Origin: Phoenix dactylifera
Lineage: Eukaryota > Streptophyta > Magnoliopsida > Arecales > Arecaceae
Assembly (NCBI RefSeq): GCF_009389715.1
Contig: NC_052399.1
Span: 8,434,585-8,498,584 of the forward strand
Direction of reading: 5' to 3'
DNA length: 64,000 nucleotides
Part shown: positions 15,961 to 27,239 of the stretch, one piece after another
How positions within the stretch are numbered: position 1 is the stretch's first letter
Layout: each line of letters begins with the position of its first letter
Made by a program: the position numbers and the translations under genes
Notes under the pieces: model-generated
Databases searched by the model: none
Told to the model about the DNA's origin: nothing
What the model saw: the letters and a program-made list of their open reading frames with translations, nothing else

Positions 15961-16603
15961 CTTTGGAGACGATGGTAAGAGATATATATTTCTTATGATC
16001 TGTCAGACATTTTATTTTCAAATGCTTACAAATATATTTACTCTAGATTATTTTAATAATTCCAGTTTATTCCAAAAAAAAAAGTGCAAAATAACTATTA
16101 TGCTTTTTAATGTTATACAAAAAATTAATGATATATATTATAATCAACAAGCAAGTCGTGTGTCTAAAACATATATCTTTTTCCAACAAAAAATAACTTT
16201 ATCTGAATAACAAGTAATAAAAACTTGAGGAAAGGCTTGAATTTTTGACTTCATAGGTCTTGAAAATGGGATAATAGGAACAATTATTTACTAAAGTTTG
16301 CATTATATATTAGAATAGACTTACAATGTATAGCTTTAGAAATAACAAAATCAACTCAGGCGATATCACCAACCTTGCGAGGCGCCGCGGCACAAATTTT
16401 GCCGGCTTTGGCTCAGGTTTTGACGATATCGCCGCAGGCCGGTCTTCGTCCGGCCATGGACAGATGGAACCCGACCCAAACCCAGCAAAATTCCTACCCT
16501 ACCTGTACCTCCCGGCAAGCTCTAAACCTTGAGGGTAGGAATCAAATGAGGAGATCATTTCTAGCTCTGCCTCTACAAGCAGAGATACGACTCCACTGCT
16601 GAA
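15961..16603. other. Upstream region of the PPR gene
   Basis: AT-rich up to about 16350, then rising in GC toward the PPR start codon. There is no clear TATA box. In the PPR reading frame a TAG stop lies at 16562-16564 with no ATG between it and 16604, so the start at 16604 is the first available. Confidence 0.5.
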
Positions 16604-18160
16604 ATGGCCAAAAGTCCACTCTCCCACAAGTGTGATCAGCCTGGAAACACAAATTCTTTCAGCCATTTCACCAGAGAGGACGGTGCCTACAAGTGGAACA
16701 CCATTCTGAGAGGCTTCCTGGAGAGAAATGACCCAAAGAAAGCCATCCTTGGGTTTGCCCATATGAGGAGGAGAGGGATCAAAGCGGACAGCTATGCCCT
16801 TCTGTTTGTGATCAAGGCCTGTGGCCTCATCATGCCAGGAGTTTTTGAGGGGAAACAGATGCATGCCCAGGCTCTAAAATTGGGTTTTGGATCAGAGGTT
16901 GTGACACAGACTGCTCTTCTCAGGATGTACTGTCTGTTTGGAGATCTCCTGGCTGCGCAGAAAGTCTTCGATGAAACTCCTCAGAGGGACATCATTCAAT
17001 GGAATGCTCTCATTTCTATATTTGCTCAGAGAGATCACCCCAACATAGCAATTCGAGCAGCCCGTGCTATGGTAAATGAGAATGTGAGACCTGATGAAGT
17101 GACGGTAGTCAGCATCGTCTCTGCCTGCACTCGGCTGAAAGCTTTAGAACATGGAAAACAAGTGCATGGCTATGCGACGAAAAACCTTTCGGGATTCGAC
17201 GCCTTTGTTCGCAATGCTTTGATCAATATGTATGCGCAATGCGGATGCTTATCGAATGCACATCATGTTTTTGAGAAGATGAGCTGCAGAAATGTAGTTT
17301 CATGGACTTCGATAATCAATGGTTATGGTGAAAATGGCCGCCCGAGCGAAGCGCTGGCTCTGTTTAAAGAAATGGAGACTGCAGGGGTTAGACCTGATGA
17401 AGTAACTGTGTTAGCAGTGGTTTCTATGTGCACAAAATTGGGAAGCTCAGAGATCGGCGAATGGATCGATGAATATGTCAAGAAGAATGGGTTTCAGGAG
17501 AACATAAACATTATGAATGCACTCATTGACATGCATAGCAAATGTGGGAACATAGAGAAGGCGTGTCAGATATTTGATCAGATGACAGAGAGGACTCTGA
17601 TATCATGGACCGCAATAATACAAGGACTGGCGATGCATGGTTATGGTGTGGCTGCCCTTGTTCGGTTCTCTCAGATGCAGAGGGAAGGATTCAAGCCGGA
17701 TGATATTGTTTTTCTAAGTGTTATGAATGCATGTAGTCATGCTGGTCTAGTGGTGGAGGGGAAGCAGTGTTTTGAGTCCATGGCAGAGGAGCATGGTATG
17801 ACACCTAGCATAGAACACTGGGGAAGTATGGTGGACTTGCTATGCAGAGCAGGGTTACTAGGTGAGGCGTTTCAGTTTTTAGTAAGCATGCCTGTGAAAC
17901 CAGATGCTGTGATATGGCGCACATTGATAGGAGCATGTAGAGATCAAGGAAACATAAGTTTAGCAAGACAAGTGATGGATTATGTACTTGATTTGGAACC
18001 AGAACATAGTGGAAATTATATATTGAAATCAAATTTGCATGCAGTGGTTGGGGATTGGGACGGCGTCCATGAAGTAAGAAATGACATGGGATTCAGAGAA
18101 GTTACTACTAAGAGAGATCCTGCTCATAGTTATATTGAAGCCCAACACAATGTAATATAG
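16604..18160 (+). CDS. PLS-class pentatricopeptide repeat protein with E domain
   Basis: Intron-less 518-aa member of the plant PPR family, a group that binds organelle RNA and usually serves C-to-U editing or other RNA processing. Tandem PPR motifs run from about residue 28 to 430. Recognisable repeat cores include WNTILRGF (31-38), WNALISIF (133-140), WTSIINGY (234-241) and WTAIIQGL (335-342), with ADSY, RPDEVTV and KPDDIVF segments typical of PLS repeats. Residues of about 431-500 match an E motif (PDAVIWRTLIGACR). The protein stops soon after, in a TTKRDPAHSYIE stretch, so there is no DYW deaminase domain. The N-terminus is short and gives no clear targeting peptide. The stop lies 231 bp from the stop of the convergent DHQS gene. 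The RNA target is unknown. Confidence 0.9.
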   Translation: MAKSPLSHKCDQPGNTNSFSHFTREDGAYKWNTILRGFLERNDPKKAILGFAHMRRRGIKADSYALLFVIKACGLIMPGVFEGKQMHAQALKLGFGSEVVTQTALLRMYCLFGDLLAAQKVFDETPQRDIIQWNALISIFAQRDHPNIAIRAARAMVNENVRPDEVTVVSIVSACTRLKALEHGKQVHGYATKNLSGFDAFVRNALINMYAQCGCLSNAHHVFEKMSCRNVVSWTSIINGYGENGRPSEALALFKEMETAGVRPDEVTVLAVVSMCTKLGSSEIGEWIDEYVKKNGFQENINIMNALIDMHSKCGNIEKACQIFDQMTERTLISWTAIIQGLAMHGYGVAALVRFSQMQREGFKPDDIVFLSVMNACSHAGLVVEGKQCFESMAEEHGMTPSIEHWGSMVDLLCRAGLLGEAFQFLVSMPVKPDAVIWRTLIGACRDQGNISLARQVMDYVLDLEPEHSGNYILKSNLHAVVGDWDGVHEVRNDMGFREVTTKRDPAHSYIEAQHNVI

Positions 18161-18391
18161 TTTGAGTTACTTCATTCCTTCATTCTGTATCAGTGATAAT
18201 GTTATATGAATCAGTGCAAGTACAAATTAGCACCAATTTTTCCATTTGATAATAGTGACACTAAAACATATTGTATGAAGTATACATATCATTACCTGAA
18301 TTTATTTGTTCGAAGTATGGTACAACAAAAATTTTCCTTCTTCCCATGCAATACACTCATTCATGGCAGGAACAACCCTGACCCATGTAAT

Positions 18392-21300
18392 TCATTTTTC
18401 AAGAATGAATTCTTGGATTTCTATTCCAGTATGACGGGCACCACCTTGTATTCTTAACATGACATTGTCTCCAACTTTTAGCGAGGTTACTGGAATTGCT
18501 GTCTTTGTAGTCTTGTCTACTGAAAAAGCAAGGTTCACAGAATGGATTGAAGAAAGGAAAGCAAAAGGAAGTTTGCTATAGGAAAAACCAGAAAGAGAGA
18601 GGAAAGAACCTTCATATGGGCACACTAAGCCAACAGTTTCTGCATTCTGTAGAAAGATGCTGTAGGTCTCATGACCTGAGTTCTCCTGCAAATCAATATC
18701 AACAGGACTTTAAAAACTAATCTAGCATACGTTCGATTAGCTTTTCTTTAATCTTTCACAGTTTGTACATCACCACCTTCTTGTCGAGATGAACAAGTTA
18801 TTAATGGTCTGAGGAAGACCCATTTTGTCATATGAACTACTTGCATGTTTTTGGTAACTAACAGAACTTTGGGATTTCTTTTCCTAAAATAACTCATGTT
18901 GCAGTTGACAGCAATTCTATATTTTATATGAAAATAACAACATATAGACCAATCTTGTTTTTTCTCCCTTTATATATGATAAAATATAAGCACACTATGA
19001 AGTTCATAGATCATAAACTTGCAACATTGGCATGTAATACAAATCCTCAGGATCTCTAATGAACCAAGCATGCTTTCATTTCCAAAGACTAGATATATTC
19101 ACTTAAAAAATTGGGGGAAGCAGTACAAACCTTTGCCTCTACAAGGATAAGTGGTCTTGATTCTATTTTCACACGCCCCACAATTGCTGTCCGTTGCAAA
19201 CCACTTTGGTCAACCACTATTACCTCTTTCCCTGCCTGCAACTCTGATAGGTAGCAAGTCTTTCCCCCTGGAACTGCAACATAGGCATGCACTGGCCCCT
19301 ACAGAAACAGGAAAAAAATTAACATGTGCATGCCAAGAGGACCTAAATATTCAATCTCAAATTCTCAGTAAAGTCTTAAAAAAATTATTATTTAATTTTT
19401 CATTTAATTCAGCATTTGCATCACTGGTTTTGTTGATGGTTATGCTGCTCTTCTTTTGCCTTCAGCATGGTGAATTTGCAAATAGTCTTTAGTTCAGGGA
19501 CATGCAAAAAAAACAAGCTTTTAATAACCTGTAAAGATTTCTAAAATCCAAGATGGCCAGAGCAATTAGTAGTCTAAAAGTGGGGGAAAAGTTGGTTCCA
19601 TACAATCTTGAAGTGAGTGAACTTTCTTTAGAGAACATTTCACAGAGAGATGAATGGAAGGGAGAAAAATCTCCAAGACAGCTGTTTCTTTTTCTTTCTT
19701 TTTTTTTGATGACGAGGGTAGGCAGCCGTTTCCATCTTCACGATACCAGAATTTCCATGAGAGGTTCTAATTGTAACCACCGCCACAATGAAAATACTTA
19801 CCGCATTCACCCGGAAGGGCCTGCTAGCAATGTAATTTGACTCTAAGCATTCTGAGTGGACCAAGAAAAGTCCTCTAGCAAAAGAACCAACCTACAAAGG
19901 GAATCAATGCTACACCAATGAACATTGTAAGGAAATTCAATACGATTTTGTGTCACTTAGCAGGAAGAATTAGTCAAATATGTCAAAATATAACACAGAC
20001 CAGAAGGCCTTCACCCGGTTGCATAAGACTGCAAAGATCAACACACACCCGATCGCCCATTCCAACTACTTCTACCCGTGTAACAGTGGCTTTGGTCAAT
20101 GCCAACAGATTCCTTACTTCATTTCTTCTGTCAAAATAATCCTGATATCAACCAAAATATGGGAAAAAAACTAATATCAAATAATTGTGATTAAATTAAA
20201 AAGCATGAAGGAAAATGATGGTAGTTTGTAAGCTAGAACATGGTTGAAAGCATATGCTACATGTTTACAGACGGTAGATTATAGAATATCATGTGCTACA
20301 TAGGAGGAAAAGAGAGAATAATTAAAATGCGTAATCTCTGGGAACAGGCCACAGACACATGGAGAGCTAGAAGCAGTGGATAAACTCGATCACTTCTTGA
20401 GGCCAAAATAAATTACTCCATAAATGCAACTTATGTAATCAAATGCTGCAAATTGTCCAAGGAAGCCTTTCATGACATGGCTGCACAAGGGAATCCTGAT
20501 ATGCACTACAAAATCAACTATTTATGATAAACAAAGTAATAGCAAAAGCTTTAAAAGCAAAACCCAGAAATGCATCTGAATGAACAGCAAAAGAAAGGGT
20601 TTTTCGGCACCGGGGGTGGGGGGGTGATCATGATATCTGCCAAGTTCAATTTGGCTTTCTCTTGTGTTAGGGTTTTTCATAAGAAAAAAAGAAATAGCAG
20701 TAGAAGGTACGGATTATGACATCCAAAATGCTCCTAATTGCAATTCATAATAGAGAAAATAGTTAAGGACAAGAACATTTGAAATTTTCTGCCAATAAGG
20801 AAAACAGATTATATAATTACAGCTGTATCTATCACATTAGCAATGGTATAATTAGTAAAATCTAAGAGCATACCTTTAGTTTGAGAATTTCCCCAATTTC
20901 TTCAACTTTCAAGACAACACCATCAAGACCTTGCTCTAAGGCCTACAAATAAGTACAATTTAAATGGTTTTAGGAAGATATCTCAAATAACAAAGCCACA
21001 AATTTCGCCAAAAAAATAACCGTTTACATTTTGTATGTTATTAAGTTTCCTCTATAGTTTTAAGCAAAATGTTTAGAGTCACCTCAAGAAATACTTGGGC
21101 TTCAGATGAAGCCATTGAAACTGCAAGTACAGCCCTCTTACAGCCTTGGAACGCTGCAACCATATTCTCTGCAGGTATAACCTATGAAATGCACAATCAT
21201 CATTGACTAAAGATAGAAAAGGAAAGCAAATAATTTATATAAAAAACAAAGTATTATTCCTCAAATACCACTTAAAACAGCTTCTTTTAATTCATAAGCT

Positions 21301-23126
21301 TACATTAATCACGGTGGAAAGAGAGAAACAAACAGAACATGGTTCTGTTTACATACTTAAGGAAATTAAGAATCACAACTGAAATTAGTGGAATGATCTG
21401 AAAAACCAATATGGCAAGGACATTTAACCATTGTGGCTAATTCCTACTTTAGAAAATAACGAAGCAAATGAACTAGGGAAAAGAATAATAGATGCAGTAT
21501 TTTGTTGGCCTGAATTAAGAATAGGTATCACAAAAGATAATATAATGAATATACGGGTGGAAGATGTACCAGCAGTAATATTTTCACCACTAAAGACATT
21601 AAGGGATGAGCGACAACTGATATAGAAAATTATTGTCGGGCTGACTGTTTCCAGCTGAGTTGGCTCCTACCCCAATGCCAAGTATCAATTCATTTTCCTT
21701 TCTCACTACACACTTCTTGGATGATTCAACAATTCATAACTAAAATGAGATCCAGCCACTCCCAAATGGGGTGCACCAAAAATCGAGGTGAATACCAATT
21801 TGTCTAATATGACATTTTATATTATGAGATAGTTAGAAACATGGAGGACGAACTCAAACCTGCCATTCTCCCGGGAAAGTTATAACTGCATTATCTGCCT
21901 GCTTGTCATCTGATTGGAGTAGTGCTAGTTCTTGTGGAGAAGAAACATCATAGAATGTGGCAACTCTTCTACCATGCGCATCAGACAGCTCTGAGCCTTC
22001 AATAAAGAGAGGATGTATCAACGCAATAGCTGCACAAATACCAATGCCCAAGCATTACAATCAAATATCAAAAATAGAGAGGTATATTAAGCCCAATAAG
22101 CTCTATAACATCTGGTTAAGCTACAATTTTTTACACTGCTTTATTATAATTTATTTAACTCTGCAGAGCACACAGACTAAATATTGCATTTTTAAGCACA
22201 GAGTTACCACGTCTCCTCAAGCAATCATTAGTAATATCAGACTAAGTAAGAATGGTTTTGAATCATCAAGCTAGTTCTACTTAGAAGAAGAAGAAGGAAG
22301 GGAAGGAAAAAAAAAACAACCATGTTCACTCATCTAACAATCAAATAGAATTATTGGGTACATCATAATGAAACTGATGCAACAAAATTTAGAAATTATA
22401 ATTGAAACGAATGAAATGAAACATAAAACTAGTTTTTTTGAGCTTACAAGACCACTCATTTCCAATCGATCAAGGAATCATAATATAATAAGATGAAAGC
22501 ACTGCAAGTATGCTTAACAGAAAATTTACTAAATGCAGCTATTTAGCCATGGAGCCATCAACAAGCGCAACATGAAGGCAAATTACATGACAAATTAAAA
22601 CAAAGGCGAAAAGCCAATCTTCTAACTTCCTTATTAGCTTACATGACCACTCATTTGCGAGTTCTTTGGATCGGGGTTCCGAGCCAAAGATGAAAGTGCT
22701 CCATCCTCTCTCGACTGCTGCCGTCATCACCTGCCTGCTCTCAGTCCACACCCACACAAGCTTCGATCGCTCATGTCGATCCAAAACGACGGAAGATGAC
22801 ATCGAGACGCGAGAATTCACGGGAAGCACGGCTGAACTAGTGCCAACATGGATTAAAGAACAGAAACACCCTAAAATTATAATAAATGCTCGTGCAATGG
22901 ATTAGATTATCAAACTTAAAATGCAACCAAAAATCCGAACTTTAATGGAATCCGTACTCAAAAAACAATTTTTACGGGTTCTCCGGGAAAATCAATGAGG
23001 AAAAATTACATTGCTAGCCTTTATATCAAAAAAAAATGGAGAACGAAAGGGAGATTGATTTATAAATAAAAAAGAAAGAGCCGTAAGCGTATGAACAAAT
23101 TTGCAATCCAGACAGAGGGGGGGGGG

Positions 23127-23172
<46 letters not shown>

Positions 23173-23252
23173 GGAGGAGAACCTCGTCGGAGAGAAGGGA
23201 GCGGCGCCGGTGGGCTGGGGATTTTGGCCGGGACGAAGGATAGGAGGGCCAT
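18392..23252 (-). CDS. 3-dehydroquinate synthase II homologue (archaeal-type DHQS family), plastid-targeted
   Basis: Member of the family of the archaeal enzyme that makes 3-dehydroquinate from an amino-deoxyheptulosonate by NAD-dependent oxidative deamination. Plants keep a homologue of unproven role beside the usual AroB-type enzyme. Exons (transcript order): 23183-23252, 22643-22870, 21860-22029, 21083-21181, 20874-20942, 20001-20141, 19802-19891, 19131-19298, 18610-18685, 18392-18519; 1239 nt, 412 aa, all GT-AG with matching phases. Residues 1 to about 45 ([19 protein letters not shown]...) are rich in Ser/Pro/Arg without acids, like a chloroplast transit peptide. The family region spans about 50-412 and contains [25 protein letters not shown]-type (about 270-293), [13 protein letters not shown] and a C-terminal [13 protein letters not shown] segment. 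The last acceptor is a CAGTAG tandem that can add or drop one codon. Intron 1 holds a (CT)n tract just after its donor. Function in plants is inferred, not shown. Confidence 0.88.
23117..23170. repeat. G-run plus (GA)n tract in DHQS intron 1
   Basis: A run of 13 G is followed by about 20 GA dinucleotides. On the minus (transcribed) strand this is a CT-rich tract that starts about a dozen bases after the intron 1 donor at 23181-23182, ending in poly-C. It is length-unstable and close enough to the splice site to matter. Confidence 0.9.
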
Positions 23253-23575
23253 GGAATTCTTTATCAAGGAGGATTGTTAAGGAGACCCAGGGTCGTATTA
23301 GCCCACAGAGAAACCTCGGCTGTCCGAGTTCCATTAAGGTGGGCCCAAAGTGGCGGTGGGGCCCTAATCTCTGGGTGTGGACACTGGAGAGATACCTCAC
23401 GCGCTAGATTGTTTGTTTTTTAAGGCTCTTTTTCTTATTTCAATTTATAGCTAAACTTATTCTGTGTATACAAAATAATCTTTTGGACTCCAAATTTGAT
23501 AGCTTTGTTTTTCCCCCTTATTTCTTCTTCTTCTTCTTCCTTTTTTCTTTTTTCTTTTTTCTTTTTTTTTCTTTC

Positions 23576-23606
<31 letters not shown>

Positions 23607-23699
23607 GGCCCCTCACACCAACGTAGACGAGTACAATCAAAAAAAATCATAAAACAAGAGTTGGCTAAGCGAGTAGGGCACGTCCGCCTGGTTCAACCA
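23253..23699. other. DHQS upstream region with pyrimidine tract
   Basis: The presumed promoter of the minus-strand DHQS gene lies here. No TATA box is evident within 100 bp of the ATG. From 23521 to 23603 the plus strand is an almost pure TTC/T tract ending in about 28 T, an obvious low-complexity block. Confidence 0.5.
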
Positions 23700-24520
23700 A
23701 AAGAAATTCTTTTGAATGTTGCGCTACGTAAGAGGCTACCTAATCAGCAGCTGTGTTAGCCTTCCGATATACATGCGTGGTCCTGAAGGAGCCACAGTCC
23801 CATGCCATCTTCTATGTCATGCAGCAAGGAGTGCCCATCCAACTCAGAGAGTCGTCCGTAGATTTTCTCGGCCTCGTGAAGAAGAGTCCCTCCCATGCCG
23901 CCTGTAGCTCCACTCCAATAATAGAGGTGTCGAAGATCTGTCGATTGCTAGCTACCACAAATCTGAAGTGGTGATCATAGCTGTGTCCCCTTCTTTTCCC
24001 CCTAATATAAGCAATTTCAGCGGTTGGTTTTAATTCAAAAAAGAAAAGGCCGTTGGTCACTGAAATCAAGGAACTTTTGTGGGCTTAAGACCATCTGGCT
24101 ATGCTTTTTGTTGGTTCAAAACCATGTTGTAAACGTCGCAAGCTTCACCATGTTGCATAAGTAATGTCACACCACCTTATAAATATCAGGGGCCACCCTT
24201 GTCAAATGGCCCACTACTAACTTCTGTAAATACTTTTAAATCACCAAAAAAAGAAGAAGAAGAAAGAACATCTTGTAAGCCTTCATAGTCAACTTTAATC
24301 ATATTAGATGCTAATCTATTGTAGTATTAAGCTTAAAACAACTCTTGCTGTTGGTGAAGCTCCACTTAGGATATCATCCGTCTCCACAATGCATGTAAAC
24401 TTGGTGTTCCATTTAATATTCTTTGTACTATCAACACCTTCCATAGTTCCATCAATGTTTCTATGGCTCCAGACCAACTTTACCCGCAATACTTTGGCTG
24501 CAACCCCAATCAACAAACCT
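23700..24520 (-). pseudogene. Possible LINE RNase H remnant, minus strand
   Basis: On the minus strand, 23812-24069 translates to a stretch with IFDTSIIGVELQAAWEGL. This closely resembles the AEL-AAWEGL helix region of RNase H domains at the end of plant non-LTR retrotransposons, and is comparable with the plus-strand remnant at 15.6 kb. An additional 66-aa minus frame at 24316-24516 may belong to the same element. No reverse transcriptase is seen. Resemblance is from memory of the family, so confidence is modest. Confidence 0.4.
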
Positions 24521-24997
24521 TCAGTAAGTGGTTGATATAAACATAGAGAAATTCTGGCTGACTTGTAATGGTGTTAAAGAAATGGTTGATCGATTCTGGA
24601 GCTCTAGTGGTTACAAACAGAGTTGTCGAACTGTTGTTGAAGGCTACTAAATGGGCTCTTCTTAATTGGAATAAGTAAAAAATTGGGAACCTTTCTTCTT
24701 CCTGACCGTGCACTGGCGATAACATTATGAGATTAGCATCTAATTCAAAGATTTATCAACACAACCATTCCAACGAATGATGCAAAAGAACCAAAACAAT
24801 CCACAATCACCATATGTTTGTTAACTTGCTTCCCTAAAAGCAGGGGCCTAAGGAAATGGTAGTTCGCAGCTGAAACAAATTAAAAACCACACTCCTGATT
24901 TCACACAGAACCATCCATGAAACTCAACACCAAAACCTTATTAGATAACTTTGAAAAAGCAAGCAAAATATAGCTTACCTTCCCCTCAACCTCACTT
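24521..24997. other. Spacer and probable 3' UTR of the aldose 1-epimerase gene
   Basis: AT-rich, with no gene recognised. The part nearest 24997 is expected to be transcribed as the 3' UTR of the minus-strand epimerase gene. Confidence 0.5.
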
Positions 24998-27146
24998 CTA
25001 TTTGACCGAAAATTTATACAACATATAGTGCTTATAAACCTCCCCAGGGCTATAAATCTCACGAGGGAACTGAGGGTGATTTACTGCATCAGGGAAGTTC
25101 TGAGTCTCCAAGCATAGTCCATCATGCTGCTTGTAGTAATGGCCACCCTTCCCCTTCTCATCCTTTAAGAAATTTCCAGTGTAGAACTGCACCCCAGGCT
25201 GGTTGGTCCACAGCTCAAGCACCCTTCCTGACTCGCAGTCCTCCACAATTGCCACCTTCCTCACCCCCTGCACGTCTGTAGGTGCATCCAATACATAGTT
25301 TATGTCATACCCTCCCGGGACGTGATCGATCCGGCTAGCAACTGTCATGGGCTCTCTGAAGTCATATGGAGTCCCTGCAACTGGTTCAATTTCACCAGTT
25401 GGAATGAGATTCTTGTCCACTGGGGTGATGTGGGAGGCAAAGATTTGAACAGAATGCTTCAGGATTGTGCCACTGTCATGACCTCCAAGATTCCAGTACG
25501 AGTGTTGGGCCAAATTCACCGGCGTCGGCTTGTTTCTCGGCACTGCACGCATCGATACGCTGAGCACGTAGTCGTAGTCGATTTTGTAGGTCACAAATAC
25601 ATCAAGATCACCAGGAAAGCCTGTTTCAGTGCTTCAAAGGAGACAATTATGTTAAGAGAGAACATTTAAAACTCATGCATTATAGTTTATTACTTGAGCT
25701 CTAGCTAAGAATCTAACTTAAAAGTAATGATGATGATTATTTTCATCAACTTACATTCAGTAAAGAAGAATATCATTCTCTGAAGACTGGAGAATAGTTA
25801 TGACACAGAGAACAACATCATATATCTGACTTATTCGAGCTATGAAGAGAACCTTCCGATTTTATAGACCATATGTAATTCAACTCTATCATATGTACTA
25901 TACATCAAATGGAATTATAGTAGAGACCAAAAGGAAGCGATTTAAATTTATATTGAGTCAGAAGAAGGGCATACCTTGTTCTCCATCAAAGCTGTGATAG
26001 TAGAACGTGATGTAAGGGAATTCACCATCTACTCTTTCTCTAACTGTCCAAATGACCTGATTGAATCCTCTATGTCCACCTTGTGGAGGAGTGAGAAGTA
26101 ATAAATTAATATATGGGACGACGAAGTATACGTTGATTTGTGTTGAAATAGATGCAAGAATTGTACTACCATGAAGAGTGTTATTCCCATCATTGGGGAA
26201 TAGCTTGTAGACGGTTCCATTTATAGAGAATCGTGCATCTGCAATCCTATTAGCAACTCGCCCGACCAAAGCTCCAAAATAAGTTGTTTCATTCTGATGG
26301 AAATAAGGGGGGGAAATGAAAAGGAGAATTAAGGCTTCAGAAGTGATCAAAATGATCGGAAGCACTTTGAAATACCAGTGACTTCAAACCACATAGTTTT
26401 AATTTCCTAGTTAAGCACTGCTATCAAATAGAAGGACATAAAAGAGAATGAAACCATGCTAAAGATTCAATGGTGGAATTTAAATAATAATGAATTTAAT
26501 AGGGCGTATATTTGTATATAATAGTCTCTGAAGGAGTCGAGAAGAAATAACTTCTGCTTCCTAAGACTTATGGCTAATAATACAAGAACATTACATATAG
26601 AGAACATATAACTTTTTAATATATCATGTTCATGGAGAGAAACTATATAATTTGACATAACAATCTTCTTAGTTGAATATTGGAATTATAGCCATCTAGA
26701 TAATGCAGGCATCATCTGTTCAATATTATACAAGAACAACCCCACCCAACGCAACCAAAAAAACACTCAATGAATAAAAAGAGGCATACCAAAAGCTTTT
26801 ACCACAAGGATGAAGAAAGGAGAAAGAAAGACTCACAACGTAAGAACCGATCTTGTCATAGCCAAGAACAACATCATTCAATTTTCCTGCAAAGGAGAAG
26901 AAAGGGATTTACAACAACCATAAAAAAAAATTAAAAAAAAAAAGCACATCTTTTAACCTAAAATTTTCAACCTTTGGAATCGGGTAGAATGACTGAGATG
27001 ATAGTTGCACCCCAGTTGGTGACCTTCACGGAGAAGTCTCCTCTCTTGAGCTCATATATCCCCACCGTCTTCCTTGAAGCTCCAACGGAGACTCCCATCA
27101 AAGCCAAGAGCAAAAAAAAGGCGCACAAAAGTGTGTTCCTCGCCAT
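24998..27146 (-). CDS. Secreted aldose 1-epimerase (galactose mutarotase)
   Basis: GalM-family enzyme that interconverts alpha and beta anomers of glucose, galactose and related sugars. Exons (transcript order): 26972-27146, 26837-26886, 26170-26293, 25975-26079, 24998-25620; 1077 nt, 358 aa, all GT-AG in frame. Residues 1-24 (MARNTLLCAFFLLLALMGVS...) form a clear signal peptide, so the product should enter the secretory pathway and probably act in the apoplast or vacuole. The mutarotase domain covers the rest. ETTYFGALVGRVANRI is at 77-92, the conserved H116 in NNTLHGG, the catalytic-acid H191 in HSYWNLGG, and the catalytic base E323 in LETQNFPDAVN. Length and residues are as expected for an intact plant enzyme. 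The ATG context is strong (CAGCCATGG). Confidence 0.94.
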
Positions 27147-27226
27147 GGCTGTGGGGGCGGCACAAAGAGGCCGGCTTATCTTCTCGTATATATAAGAACC
27201 GTGGAATTCTTTTATTGAAGAGAAGC

Positions 27227-27236
27227 TATATATAGA
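27227..27236 (-). promoter_or_regulatory. TATA box of the aldose 1-epimerase gene
   Basis: CTATATATAG lies about 80 bp upstream of the epimerase ATG, on the strand of the gene. It predicts a 5' leader of about 50 nt. A second TATA-like word at 27187-27194 lies too close to the ATG to leave a normal leader. Confidence 0.5.
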
Positions 27237-27239
27237 GAG

